The position numbers and the translations under genes were made by a program. The notes beneath the pieces are model-generated. The model saw only the letters and a program-made list of their open reading frames with translations, made no database searches and was not told the DNA's origin. From positions 2,247,001 through 2,311,000 of the forward strand of contig NZ_CP088247.1 in the NCBI RefSeq assembly GCF_021117295.1: a stretch of DNA of 64,000 nucleotides. The letters are read 5' to 3'. Source of the stretch: Methylorubrum sp. B1-46. GTDB taxonomy: Bacteria; Pseudomonadota; Alphaproteobacteria; Rhizobiales; Beijerinckiaceae. Position 1 is the first letter of the stretch; every line of letters starts with the position of its first letter. Shown here in pieces: positions 56,908-64,000 of the stretch.

Positions 56908-57807
56908 TTACGCGATCGGGCGCTTGCTGCCGTTGTCGTGGCCGCTGAAGCGATCCTCGATCACCTCGATCAGGCGTGCGGCCATGGTCTCGACCGGGAC
57001 GTCGGAGGTGTCCACCGTGGCCGAGGCGCGGGCATAGAGCGGCTCGCGGCTGAGCAGGACGGCGCGCAGGTCTTCGAGCACAGAGGTCGGGTCACCCTTG
57101 CCCTCGACATGGCCCTGGTCGCGCACCCGCTGCAGATGCTCCTCGGGCCGGGCCTGAAGCCAGATAGTGTAGAAGGAGGAGAGGAGCAGGTCGTAGGTCA
57201 GCGGCTCGGCGACGATGCTGCCGCCGGTGGCGAGCACCATCGGGCCCGGCTGCTCGGCGAGGCCGCGAAGGGCCTTCTGCTCCAAGCGGCGGTAACCTTC
57301 CTGACCGTAGATCGCGAAGATCTCGCGGATCGACAGGCCGTTCTCGCGCTCGATCTCCGTGTTGAGTTCCACGAAGCGCCAGCCCAGATGGGCGGCCGCC
57401 ATCCGGCCGAGCGTCGATTTGCCGGCACCGCGCAAGCCGACCAGCGCCACGCGCCGCCGGACCGTGTGCGCATCCGCGCCGCTCGTGCCCTCGAGCGCCG
57501 CCTTGGCCAGGGCGATCTGGTCCGGGTTCGCCTGTTCGAGCAGGTCGCGGATAACGCGCCAATCGGGAGAGGCCTCCTGGCTCGAGACGAGATCGTCGAG
57601 ACGCATCCCCATCGCGTTGGCGACGCGCCGCAGCAGGATGATCGAGACGTTGCCCTGGCCGCTTTCGAGCTGGGCGATGTAGCGCTCGGACAGGCCGGAG
57701 GCCTGCGAGAGCAGCTTGCGCGACAGTCCCCGCACCGTCCGGGCATGGCGCACCCGCCGGCCGAGCTCGTTGAGGAAACTCGCCTCTTGTTCGGCCGGGT
57801 CGGTCAT
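56908..57807 (-). CDS. HTH regulator fused to shikimate kinase-like domain (BoxR/BzdR type)
   Basis: 299 residues in two parts. Residues 16-72 form an XRE-type helix-turn-helix (LSRKLLSQASGLSERYIAQLESGQGNVS). From about 117 a P-loop domain resembling shikimate kinase begins with Walker A GLRGAGKS (124-131), WRFVELNTEIERENGLSIREIF and MVLATGGSIV. The architecture is that of BoxR and BzdR, repressors of aromatic (benzoyl-CoA) catabolism in which the kinase-like part binds the effector. No box genes lie nearby, so the effector and targets are open. ATG 57807 has GAGGTGA upstream; 57855 is an alternative. Confidence 0.88.
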   Translation of the reverse strand: MTDPAEQEASFLNELGRRVRHARTVRGLSRKLLSQASGLSERYIAQLESGQGNVSIILLRRVANAMGMRLDDLVSSQEASPDWRVIRDLLEQANPDQIALAKAALEGTSGADAHTVRRRVALVGLRGAGKSTLGRMAAAHLGWRFVELNTEIERENGLSIREIFAIYGQEGYRRLEQKALRGLAEQPGPMVLATGGSIVAEPLTYDLLLSSFYTIWLQARPEEHLQRVRDQGHVEGKGDPTSVLEDLRAVLLSREPLYARASATVDTSDVPVETMAARLIEVIEDRFSGHDNGSKRPIA

Positions 57808-58098
57808 GACCTCGCTCACCTCATCGTCCTTTCCGACGCCCGCCTCGATCCGCATCCCTGTCGGGTCCCCCTGACGAGGCCCCCACCTGTCGTCCGGAAC
57901 ACCCCGTTCGTCCGGTTATCCGGTCCGGACGGCGCCCGCTGCAACGCGCGAGCCAGAGCGCACGCCATGGCGGAGAAGGCGCACATCTGGATATCGGTAG
58001 GCCGCAGCGCAACCCGCCTCGCAAGCGTGGCATCCATGCACGCTCGCCAGTGGATAATATATGATATGCCGCAATGCGAGATATGGCACTGCAAAACA

Positions 58099-59736
58099 TT
58101 ACTCCGCCAGCACCACGCCCTCGAACAGGGTGCGCCCGAGCGGATCTGCCTGGAAGCCGGTGACCATGCGCCGGGTCGCCATGTGAACGACGGTGTGGGC
58201 GAGCGGCACCCAGGGGGCGGCCTCGCGGAAGCGGGCCTGCGCGTCCCGGTAGAGCCGGGTGCGGATTCCGCGGTCGTCGGTGCGCCGGGCGGCCTGGACC
58301 GCCGCGTCGTAGGCGGGATCGCACCAGCGGGCGAGGTTGGCGCCGCCCGGCGCCGCTGCCCGGCAGCCGAGCAGCACGTTCATGAAGTTGTCCGGGTCGC
58401 CGTTGTCGCTGGTCCAGCCGTAGAGCATCATCGTCGGCTCGCCGCCGTAGAGCGCGGCCCGGTAGGCGGTCCAGTCGCGGGTGGTCAGCCGGGCGCGGAT
58501 GCCGATGCGGGCGAGGTCGGCGCGGATCATATCCGCCACGCGCCGTCCGTTGGGGTTGTAGGGCCGGCTCACTGGCAGGAACCACAGGTCGGTCTCGAAC
58601 CCGTCGGCAAAGCCGGCCTCGGCGAGCAGGCGCCGGGCGGCCTCGCGGTCGAAGGCGGGCTCGGGCAGGTCGCGGTGGAAGGCCCAGCTCGCCGGCGGCA
58701 GCGGGTTGTGCGCCACCGTGCCGGCCGGCCCGTAGACGGCCTCGACGATGGCGCGGCGGTCGATGGCGAGGCTGACGGCGCGGCGCACCCGCGAATCGCT
58801 CATTGGCGGGCGCGCGGTGTTGAGGGCGAGATAGGCGACGTTCAGTTCGTCGCCCGAGACCAGCGTGAGATCGGGATCGGCCCGCACCGCGTCGAGATCC
58901 GCGGTGCCGGGAAAGGCCATCACGTGGCACTCGCCCGCCTTGAGCTTGGTCAGCCGCACGGCGGTGTTCGGCGTGATCGAGAACACGAGCGCATCGACCG
59001 CGCCCGCCTCGGCTTCGGTCGGCCGGCGCCAGTAATCCGGGAAACGGCGATAGCGCAGGGCCACGTCGGGGCGGTAATCGACGAAGCGGAACGGGCCGGT
59101 GCCGACCGGCGCGCGGGCGAGCGCCTCCGGCGTTCCCCGGCGCGCGAGATGCTCGGCATATTCCGCCGACAGGATGGCGCCGAAGGCCTGGGCGAGGTTG
59201 GGCAGGAAGGTCGCGTCCGGCTCTTTCAGCCGGAAGCGGACCCGACGCTCGTCGAGGCGCTCGATCCCCTCGATCAGGCCGGCGAGGCCGAGATCGCGGA
59301 AATAGGCGAAATCGCCGCCGAGCCGGTGATAGGGGTGGTCCGGCTTCCACTGGCGGAGAAAGCTGAACAGCACGTCGTCGGCGTTGAGCGGGCGGCTCGG
59401 CGTGAAGCCGGGCTGGGCGTGGAAGCGCACGCCCGCCCGCAGGGTGAAGTCGTAGGTCCGCCCCTCGTCTGAGATCTGCCACGATTCGGCGAGCGACGGC
59501 CGCAGGTCGGTGGTGCCGGGGGCGAACTCGACGAGGCTGTTGAACATCTGCCACGTCGCGCTCATCGCCGTCGTCGTGGTGACGAGGCCGGGATCGAGGG
59601 ATTCCGGGTTGCCCTCGGAGCAGTAGACCAGGGTGCGCGCCTGTCCCGCCGACGCGCTGGCCAGGAGGGCGGCAGCGGCAACAAGGGCGGCCGTTAGGGC
59701 GGCCAAGAGGGCCGCGGGGCGAGCGCGGCGTCTCAC
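58099..59736 (-). CDS. Peptide/nickel-type ABC solute-binding protein
   Basis: A 545-residue family 5 extracellular solute-binding protein (DppA/OppA). The signal peptide (LLAALTAALVAAAALLASASAGQA) ends near residue 33. The mature part begins TLVYCSEGNPESLDPGL and carries LRPSLAESWQISDEGRTYDFTLR, VGTGPFRFVDY and YGWTSDNGDPDNFMNVLL. The start is GTG 59736, whose GTGA overlaps the kinase stop by four bases. No permease or ATPase genes adjoin it. Linked to a kinase gene, it may feed a ligand signal rather than transport. Confidence 0.88.
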   Translation of the reverse strand: MRRRARPAALLAALTAALVAAAALLASASAGQARTLVYCSEGNPESLDPGLVTTTTAMSATWQMFNSLVEFAPGTTDLRPSLAESWQISDEGRTYDFTLRAGVRFHAQPGFTPSRPLNADDVLFSFLRQWKPDHPYHRLGGDFAYFRDLGLAGLIEGIERLDERRVRFRLKEPDATFLPNLAQAFGAILSAEYAEHLARRGTPEALARAPVGTGPFRFVDYRPDVALRYRRFPDYWRRPTEAEAGAVDALVFSITPNTAVRLTKLKAGECHVMAFPGTADLDAVRADPDLTLVSGDELNVAYLALNTARPPMSDSRVRRAVSLAIDRRAIVEAVYGPAGTVAHNPLPPASWAFHRDLPEPAFDREAARRLLAEAGFADGFETDLWFLPVSRPYNPNGRRVADMIRADLARIGIRARLTTRDWTAYRAALYGGEPTMMLYGWTSDNGDPDNFMNVLLGCRAAAPGGANLARWCDPAYDAAVQAARRTDDRGIRTRLYRDAQARFREAAPWVPLAHTVVHMATRRMVTGFQADPLGRTLFEGVVLAE

Positions 59737-62024
59737 GGTGCCGGCACCCCGGCGGGCCGGCGGGCGGCGCCCGGCCGCTCGGCGTCGCCAGGCGTCCGCG
59801 GGAATTCGAGCCGCACGCGCGTGCCCCGGCCCGGCTCGCTCTCGACGGCGATGCGGCCCTGGAGCTTGGCCGTCACGAGGTTGTGCACGATATGCATGCC
59901 GAGTCCGGTGCTGCCGCGGGAGCGGGCGGTAGTGAAGAACGGGTCGAAGATCCGCCCGAGATGCTCCGGCGCGATGCCGCTTCCGTCGTCCCCCACCTCC
60001 AGCCGTACCAGCAATCCGGCCTGCGAGACCCGCACCGTGATGGTGCCGGGCCGCCGGGCCGCGGCGAAACCGTGCACCACGGCGTTGGCGACGAGGTTGG
60101 TGACGATCTGCGCCAGCACGCCGGGATAGGTGTCCACGACGATGCCCGACGGGACGTCGCGCTCGATCCTGTGGCCGCCCTTGCGCAGCATCGGCTGGAG
60201 GCTCGCCAGCAACTCGCCGAGCCAGACATCGAGATCGAAGCGGCGGCGCTCGTCGCTGGCCCGGTCCACCGCGACCTGCTTGAAGCCGTGGACGAGGTCG
60301 GCGGCGCGGGTCAGGTTGGCGCAGAGCAGTTGCGTCCCTTCCCCGACCCGATCGACGAAATGGGTGAGGCGCGAGCGCGAGAGCGTGCCCGCGGCAACCA
60401 AGCCCTGGAAGGTCCGCGTCTCGTCGCGCACCAGCGTCGCGGTGGTGAGCGCGATGCCGAGCGGCGTGTTGATCTCGTGCGCGACGCCGGCCACGAGCTG
60501 CCCCAGCGAGGCGAGCTTCTCCGCGCGGATCAGGTCGTCCTGGGCCTGATGCAGATCGTGCAGGGCGTGGTCGGCCTGGTCTTTGGCCCGCCGCAGCGCC
60601 CGCTCGCGCCGGCCGATCTCGGTCACGAAGAAATTCGTGGCGCGGGCGATGTCGCCGAGTTCGTCGGTGCGCTGCGTTCCGGAGAGTCCCTCCGCCTTCG
60701 GATCGGCGGCCAGCGCGATCATGTCGCCCTGGAGCTGGCGCAGGGGTACGAGGATCGAGCGGGCCACCGCCAGCGCGACGAGCGCGCCGAGCAGCAGGCC
60801 GACGGCCGCCCCGGCGAGGAGGAGCTGGCCCAGGAAGGTGCCGAACCGGTCGGCATCCTCGAGCGCGTCGTCGTTCAGCGCGCGGGCGGCCTCGCTCAGG
60901 CCGGCGGCGAGGCCGTCCATCTCGGCGATCATCGCGTTCTGCCGCTTGAGCCCGTCGACGGTGGTGGCAAGCCGCGCCCGCCAGCCGTCGATGGCCTCGA
61001 TCATCTCGGACTGGATCAGCGGCGAGATCGGCAGGGCCGAGGCGCTCGCCGAGAGCTGCTCGCCCTCGCCGAGCATGGCGGAGACGGCCTCCGCGTCCCG
61101 TCGCGCCAGCGCCTCGGCGGTGCGCTGGCCGAGCTTGAGCGTCGTGATGCCGATGTTCTGCGTCGCTTGGCCCGTTGCGTTGGCCTCGCCCGCATAGGCG
61201 AGGAGCTGCGCCACCTCGTCGTCGAGCGTGCGCTGCTCGGAAGTCACGATCTTGAGCAGGCGCTCGCCCCACTCGGTCAGCCGGTCGCCCGCGGCCGAAT
61301 CGAGCGCGCTGTCGACGGCGGTCAGCCGCTCGGCCTCCGCGGCCTCGATCTCGCGGGAGGTGGCGCGCAGCGCCGCGGCGAGGTCGCGGCCGGCATGGAC
61401 GAGGCGGGTACGCTCGGCGCGCCCCGTCTCCGGCGACGCGCCGCGTTCCCGGCCGAGGGCGAGCTGCCATGCGGCGGCCAGCACGGCGTTGAGCCCCGTC
61501 ACCGCGTCCCGCGTGGCGCGCAGCCGGTTCACCTTCCCCGTCAGCGTCCAGGCGAGATCGACGTTCGAGGCCTGCTGGCGCTGGCGGGCCTGTTCGGCGA
61601 GGTCGGTCAGCCGGCTCGCGCGCCGGCCCATCTCGGCGATGAGGCCGTCGTTCTCGCGGGCGACTGCCGAGAACTCGCGCATTTGCGCCACGTAGCGGTC
61701 GAGGGATTGGCGCGCCGCGGCGGCCCGCTCGGCCTGTCGCCGGGTGCGGGCCTGCCCTTGAAGGGTCTCCAGACCGCTACCGGCCCTGCCGGCCAAGTCG
61801 AAGAAGCGCGACGCGATCGCGTCGCGCGCGTCGGCGCGGGCGGTGACGAAGTCGTCGCGCACGGATCGCGCCTGGATCAGGTCGTGGTAGACGCGGGCGG
61901 CGAGAAGAGCGCCGGCGCGGGCGCGCTCGCCCTGGGCGAGCAGGAACCAGCCTGCCGCCGCGATGGCCGCGGCGACGAGGATCGGGACACCGCCGACCAG
62001 GGCAATCTTCCGGCCGACCCGCAT
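59733..62024 (-). CDS. Membrane sensor histidine kinase
   Basis: A 763-residue sensor kinase. Membrane helix 1 is at about 9-29 (IALVGGVPILVAAAIAAAGWFLL). A long, helical extracytoplasmic sensor of about 350 residues follows, rich in Ala/Arg/Glu, without cysteines or an obvious PAS/Cache fold. Helix 2 (LLLAGAAVGLLLGALVALAVARSI), HAMP, and a coiled coil come next. The HisKA domain has His516 in GVAHEINTPLGIAL, and the ATPase domain has NLVANAVVHG, DDGSGIAPEH and GSTGLGMHIV. ATG 62024 opens the first helix. It is translationally coupled to the solute-binding protein. The cognate regulator is probably at 62774-63517. Confidence 0.92.
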   Translation of the reverse strand: MRVGRKIALVGGVPILVAAAIAAAGWFLLAQGERARAGALLAARVYHDLIQARSVRDDFVTARADARDAIASRFFDLAGRAGSGLETLQGQARTRRQAERAAAARQSLDRYVAQMREFSAVARENDGLIAEMGRRASRLTDLAEQARQRQQASNVDLAWTLTGKVNRLRATRDAVTGLNAVLAAAWQLALGRERGASPETGRAERTRLVHAGRDLAAALRATSREIEAAEAERLTAVDSALDSAAGDRLTEWGERLLKIVTSEQRTLDDEVAQLLAYAGEANATGQATQNIGITTLKLGQRTAEALARRDAEAVSAMLGEGEQLSASASALPISPLIQSEMIEAIDGWRARLATTVDGLKRQNAMIAEMDGLAAGLSEAARALNDDALEDADRFGTFLGQLLLAGAAVGLLLGALVALAVARSILVPLRQLQGDMIALAADPKAEGLSGTQRTDELGDIARATNFFVTEIGRRERALRRAKDQADHALHDLHQAQDDLIRAEKLASLGQLVAGVAHEINTPLGIALTTATLVRDETRTFQGLVAAGTLSRSRLTHFVDRVGEGTQLLCANLTRAADLVHGFKQVAVDRASDERRRFDLDVWLGELLASLQPMLRKGGHRIERDVPSGIVVDTYPGVLAQIVTNLVANAVVHGFAAARRPGTITVRVSQAGLLVRLEVGDDGSGIAPEHLGRIFDPFFTTARSRGSTGLGMHIVHNLVTAKLQGRIAVESEPGRGTRVRLEFPRTPGDAERPGAARRPAGVPAP

Positions 62025-62145
62025 CCTCGCCCCGTCGCGGGCTCCCTCGGGAGCGTCCTTCCTCGGAGCGGGATCGTCGCCGGAAACGCGTCTCCCGACA
62101 AGGGCCTCGCCCCCGTCCCGGTGGGGACAGCGACCGAAGACGCTC

Positions 62146-62349
62146 TCACACCCCCGCCAGATCCGTCCGGCGCCGGCGGCGCACCGGCGCCCCTCGGCCG
62201 CCGGAGGTGCCGAAACGGCCCTCCTTGGTCGGCGTCGACGGCACCGCCCGGCCGTCGCGGCCACCCTGCTGGCGCCCGTGCAGGATCTCCCGCAGCTTGG
62301 CCAGCGCTTCCGGCGAGGCCTCCAGGCCTTCCTTCGAGAAATGCGGCAT
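62146..62349 (-). CDS. Small basic protein, 67 aa
   Basis: 67 residues starting at ATG 62349 with an excellent AGGAAGG ribosome site five bases upstream. The N-terminal half is helical (PHFSKEGLEASPEALAKLREIL). The C-terminal half is Gly/Arg-rich and probably disordered, with VRRRRR near the end. No family is recognised. It starts 11 bases after the stop of the small secreted-protein gene and lies 121 bases before the kinase, inside the two-component operon. Confidence 0.6.
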   Translation of the reverse strand: MPHFSKEGLEASPEALAKLREILHGRQQGGRDGRAVPSTPTKEGRFGTSGGRGAPVRRRRRTDLAGV

Positions 62350-62360
62350 GGCGGCCTTCC

Positions 62361-62618
62361 TCAGCGCCCGGTCAGCGCGATGACGCGCACCTTGCGCCCG
62401 GCCGCGGCGCAGGCGGTCGACTGGTAGGGCCAGGCGGCCGCACAGGGCGAGACCGTCGTCGACGGGCGGCTTTCGGGAGCCTTGAAGGCTGGTGCCTCCA
62501 TCGGTGCTGCGGTCGCCGCCGGCTTCGGGCGGGCGGCGGCGTCCGTTGCGGCCAGACCGGCGACGAGGCCGGCGGACAGCACCGCGCTCACGGCAATCAT
62601 TGAAACCAATCCCTGCAT
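62361..62618 (-). CDS. Small secreted protein, 85 aa
   Basis: 85 residues with a signal peptide (MIAVSAVLSAGLVAGLAATDAAA) and a short mature part that is Pro/Ala-rich, then SPCAAAWPYQSTACAAAGRKV with two Cys that could form a disulfide. ATG 62618 has GAGGGGG upstream. No family recognised. Its place between the response regulator and the kinase suggests a periplasmic accessory, which is only inference. Confidence 0.65.
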   Translation of the reverse strand: MQGLVSMIAVSAVLSAGLVAGLAATDAAARPKPAATAAPMEAPAFKAPESRPSTTVSPCAAAWPYQSTACAAAGRKVRVIALTGR

Positions 62619-62773
62619 GACATCCCCCTCGCGGCTTCGCCGTCGTCGATGGAGAAGGTTTAGGGAGGGGGCGTGTCCGGCGTTTTGCGTCGCCGGTCAC
62701 AGGATCACCGGATCAAGGGGCGTTTGTTGCGTCGAGCGCGGCGCCGACGAAATATTCGGCGGCTGCCGTGCGG

Positions 62774-63517
62774 TCAGTCGCCTTCGGGCCGGAAGATGTA
62801 GCCCAGGCCGCGCACGGTGCGGATGTAGCGCGGATTGGCCGGGTCCGGCTCCACCTTCTTGCGGATGCGGTTGATTCGCACGTCGATCGCCCGGTCGAAC
62901 GCGTCCGGATCGCGGGCATCGGCCAGGTCGAGCAGCCGCTCGCGGGACAGCGCCCGCTTCGGATGGTCGGCGAAGGCCTTGAGCAGATCGAATTCCGAGC
63001 GGGTCAGCGGCTGCTCCATGCCGGCATCGTCGCGCAGGCGCAGGGCGTCGAGTTCGAGCCACTTCGTTCCGAACCGAATCGTCCGCGATGGGGCTTCCGG
63101 TGAGGCGGCCGGCGCAGAGGCTGGGGCAGGGGCCGCCGGCGTGCCCTGCGCCCGCCGCAGCACCGAGCGCACGCGGGCAACGAGTTCGCGCAGCTCGCAG
63201 GGCTTGGGCAGGTAGTCGTCCGCACCGAGTTCGAGCCCCACCACCCGGTCGATCGGGCTCGCGGTCGCCGTCAGCATGATGATCGGGATCGGGCTTCGCG
63301 CCTTGAGGTCCCGCACGATGGAGAGGCCGTCCTCTTCGGGCATGTTGAGGTCGAGCACGATCAGGTCCGGCGTGCGGATCTGCAGATGTGCCCGCAGCGC
63401 CCGGCCGCCCTCGCACAGGGCCACGTCGAACCCGTGCAGGCGCAGGTATTCGCCGACCATGGCGCGGGCATCCGCCTCGTCGTCGACGACGGCGATGTGG
63501 GGGCCGGTCGGCGTCAT
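62774..63517 (-). CDS. OmpR-family response regulator
   Basis: A 247-residue regulator. The receiver domain has the acidic pair Asp12-Asp13, phosphoacceptor Asp56 (LIVLDLNMP) and the conserved Lys near residue 106 (YLPKPCE). A Pro/Ala-rich linker of about 25 residues leads to a winged-helix OmpR/PhoB DNA-binding domain (LTRSEFDLLKAFADHP, VDVRINRIRKKVE, RTVRGLGYIFRPEGD). ATG 63517 puts the first strand at the usual place; 63535 is possible. It lies upstream of the kinase on the same strand and is its probable partner. Confidence 0.92.
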   Translation of the reverse strand: MTPTGPHIAVVDDEADARAMVGEYLRLHGFDVALCEGGRALRAHLQIRTPDLIVLDLNMPEEDGLSIVRDLKARSPIPIIMLTATASPIDRVVGLELGADDYLPKPCELRELVARVRSVLRRAQGTPAAPAPASAPAASPEAPSRTIRFGTKWLELDALRLRDDAGMEQPLTRSEFDLLKAFADHPKRALSRERLLDLADARDPDAFDRAIDVRINRIRKKVEPDPANPRYIRTVRGLGYIFRPEGD

Positions 63518-63950
63518 GGGCGGCCGTCCATGCACGTGCCTGAAGACATGCGCGTGAATGAAGAGAAACGTCCCGTCACCTCGATGATCCCTCGAATCGA
63601 AAAGCGTGCGCCCGGCCGGACTCGACAGCTTTCGCTCGCACCATGCCCGATCGAATCGGACTTGGCGACGCCGCCGGGGCGACCATCAACGGCTCTTGCC
63701 GAGCGGATGACAGCGGCCTCGGGCGCGATCATTGAAGCCGCTCGACGCAGGCCGGTGAGAGATGTGTTGAGGCCATCCACCTTTCGCTAAGATTTCTTCG
63801 CAAATTCCGGATAAACATCGACGTGTGTGCTTTCGAACGGCAACATCGCACGCGCCGCTGCACCAAGAGCGACGAGAGAGCGCTCGTGACGCTGATGCGA
63901 TCAGCACTTGCATGCGGGTGGCCTCGAAGAGCGCGAAAGGCCTTCACGCG
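63518..63950. other. 433-bp divergent spacer at the right edge
   Basis: Lies between the response regulator (reverse) and a forward gene starting at 63951. No gene is supported; short frames here have no coding character. AT content rises around 63780-63850 (AAGATTTCTTCGCAAATTCC), a likely promoter zone. Confidence 0.5.
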
Positions 63951-64000
63951 ATGAACGACGCACCCGACGACGACTGGCTCGAACTCATTCCCGACGAGGC
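63951..64000 (+). CDS. Start of a gene cut by the right edge
   Basis: An ATG at 63951 with AAAGG about ten bases upstream opens a frame MNDAPDDDWLELIPDEA that runs off the window. In-frame ATG 63912 is an alternative start. Too short to assign a function. Confidence 0.45.
   Translation, partial: MNDAPDDDWLELIPDE

Noticed and set aside
56497..59472. 991-codon forward frame spanning cysE, the HTH fusion and the binding protein
   Set aside because: Crosses three well-supported reverse genes and their spacers; composition is that of a shadow frame.
58099..61470. Apparent 1123-codon fusion of a kinase region with the solute-binding protein
   Set aside because: The upstream two-fifths is an out-of-frame reading of the kinase gene. 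The true binding protein starts at GTG 59736, overlapping the kinase stop.
59883..62603. 906-codon forward frame opposite the histidine kinase
   Set aside because: Antisense shadow; the kinase on the other strand has all catalytic boxes.

Overview
The window is GC-rich alphaproteobacterial chromosome. It most resembles Methylobacterium/Methylorubrum (the M. extorquens group), judged from gene content: a YdeP-type formate dehydrogenase with its small partner (fdh4AB-like), an S2 ribosomal protein with a long C-terminal extension, a purM/purN - PerM - hdaA - ppk - ppx neighbourhood, and an HWE histidine kinase. No tRNA, rRNA, CRISPR array, insertion sequence or prophage was found. This is almost entirely core chromosome with a few lineage-specific genes.

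Layout. 0-2.5 kb: the end of a yeaH-spoVR stress operon (yeaH is cut by the left edge). 2.6-4.7 kb: purM-purN and a small DUF6429 gene, reverse strand. 4.8-11.4 kb, forward: AI-2E/PerM-type membrane protein, a 157-residue unknown, hdaA (replication control), ppk1 and a Ppx/GppA phosphatase. 11.7-17.7 kb: a small unknown, a class I aminotransferase, a large CoA-transferase, and a beta-barrel protein with 51 uninterrupted collagen-type Gly-X-Y triplets. 18.2-33.7 kb: the classical rpsB-tsf-pyrH-frr-uppS-cdsA-dxr-rseP-bamA-lpxD block, but broken. rpsB-tsf-pyrH runs forward, while frr through lpxD runs in reverse towards it. Pyrophosphatase, GNAT, tyrosine-phosphatase and WcbI-like genes lie between the halves. 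34.2-38.3 kb: chemoreceptor, UbiH-family hydroxylase, TesB. 38.5-40.5 kb: glnK-amtB behind a sigma-54-like promoter. 40.9-47.2 kb: an outer-membrane beta-barrel gene with a perfect FNR/FixK-type box upstream, ftsK, and a ZnuD-like TonB-dependent receptor. 47.6-49.6 kb: HWE histidine kinase. 49.6-54.8 kb: fdh4AB-like pair, pyrD with a DUF952 gene, and an S24 repressor. 55-57.8 kb: a small membrane protein, DUF3126, cysE, and an HTH-shikimate-kinase fusion regulator of BoxR type. 58.1-63.5 kb, reverse: response regulator, two tiny proteins, histidine kinase and a peptide-type solute-binding protein whose GTG start overlaps the kinase stop. The right edge cuts a forward gene that has just started.

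The most distinctive items are the solute-binding-protein/two-component operon without transporter genes, the collagen-tailed barrel, the broken and inverted envelope operon, the phosphatase-WcbI pair inserted next to it, and several perfect dyad symmetries upstream of fdh4A, bamA, the HWE kinase and the TonB receptor. All gene names are from recognition of sequence motifs by eye; no database search was run.
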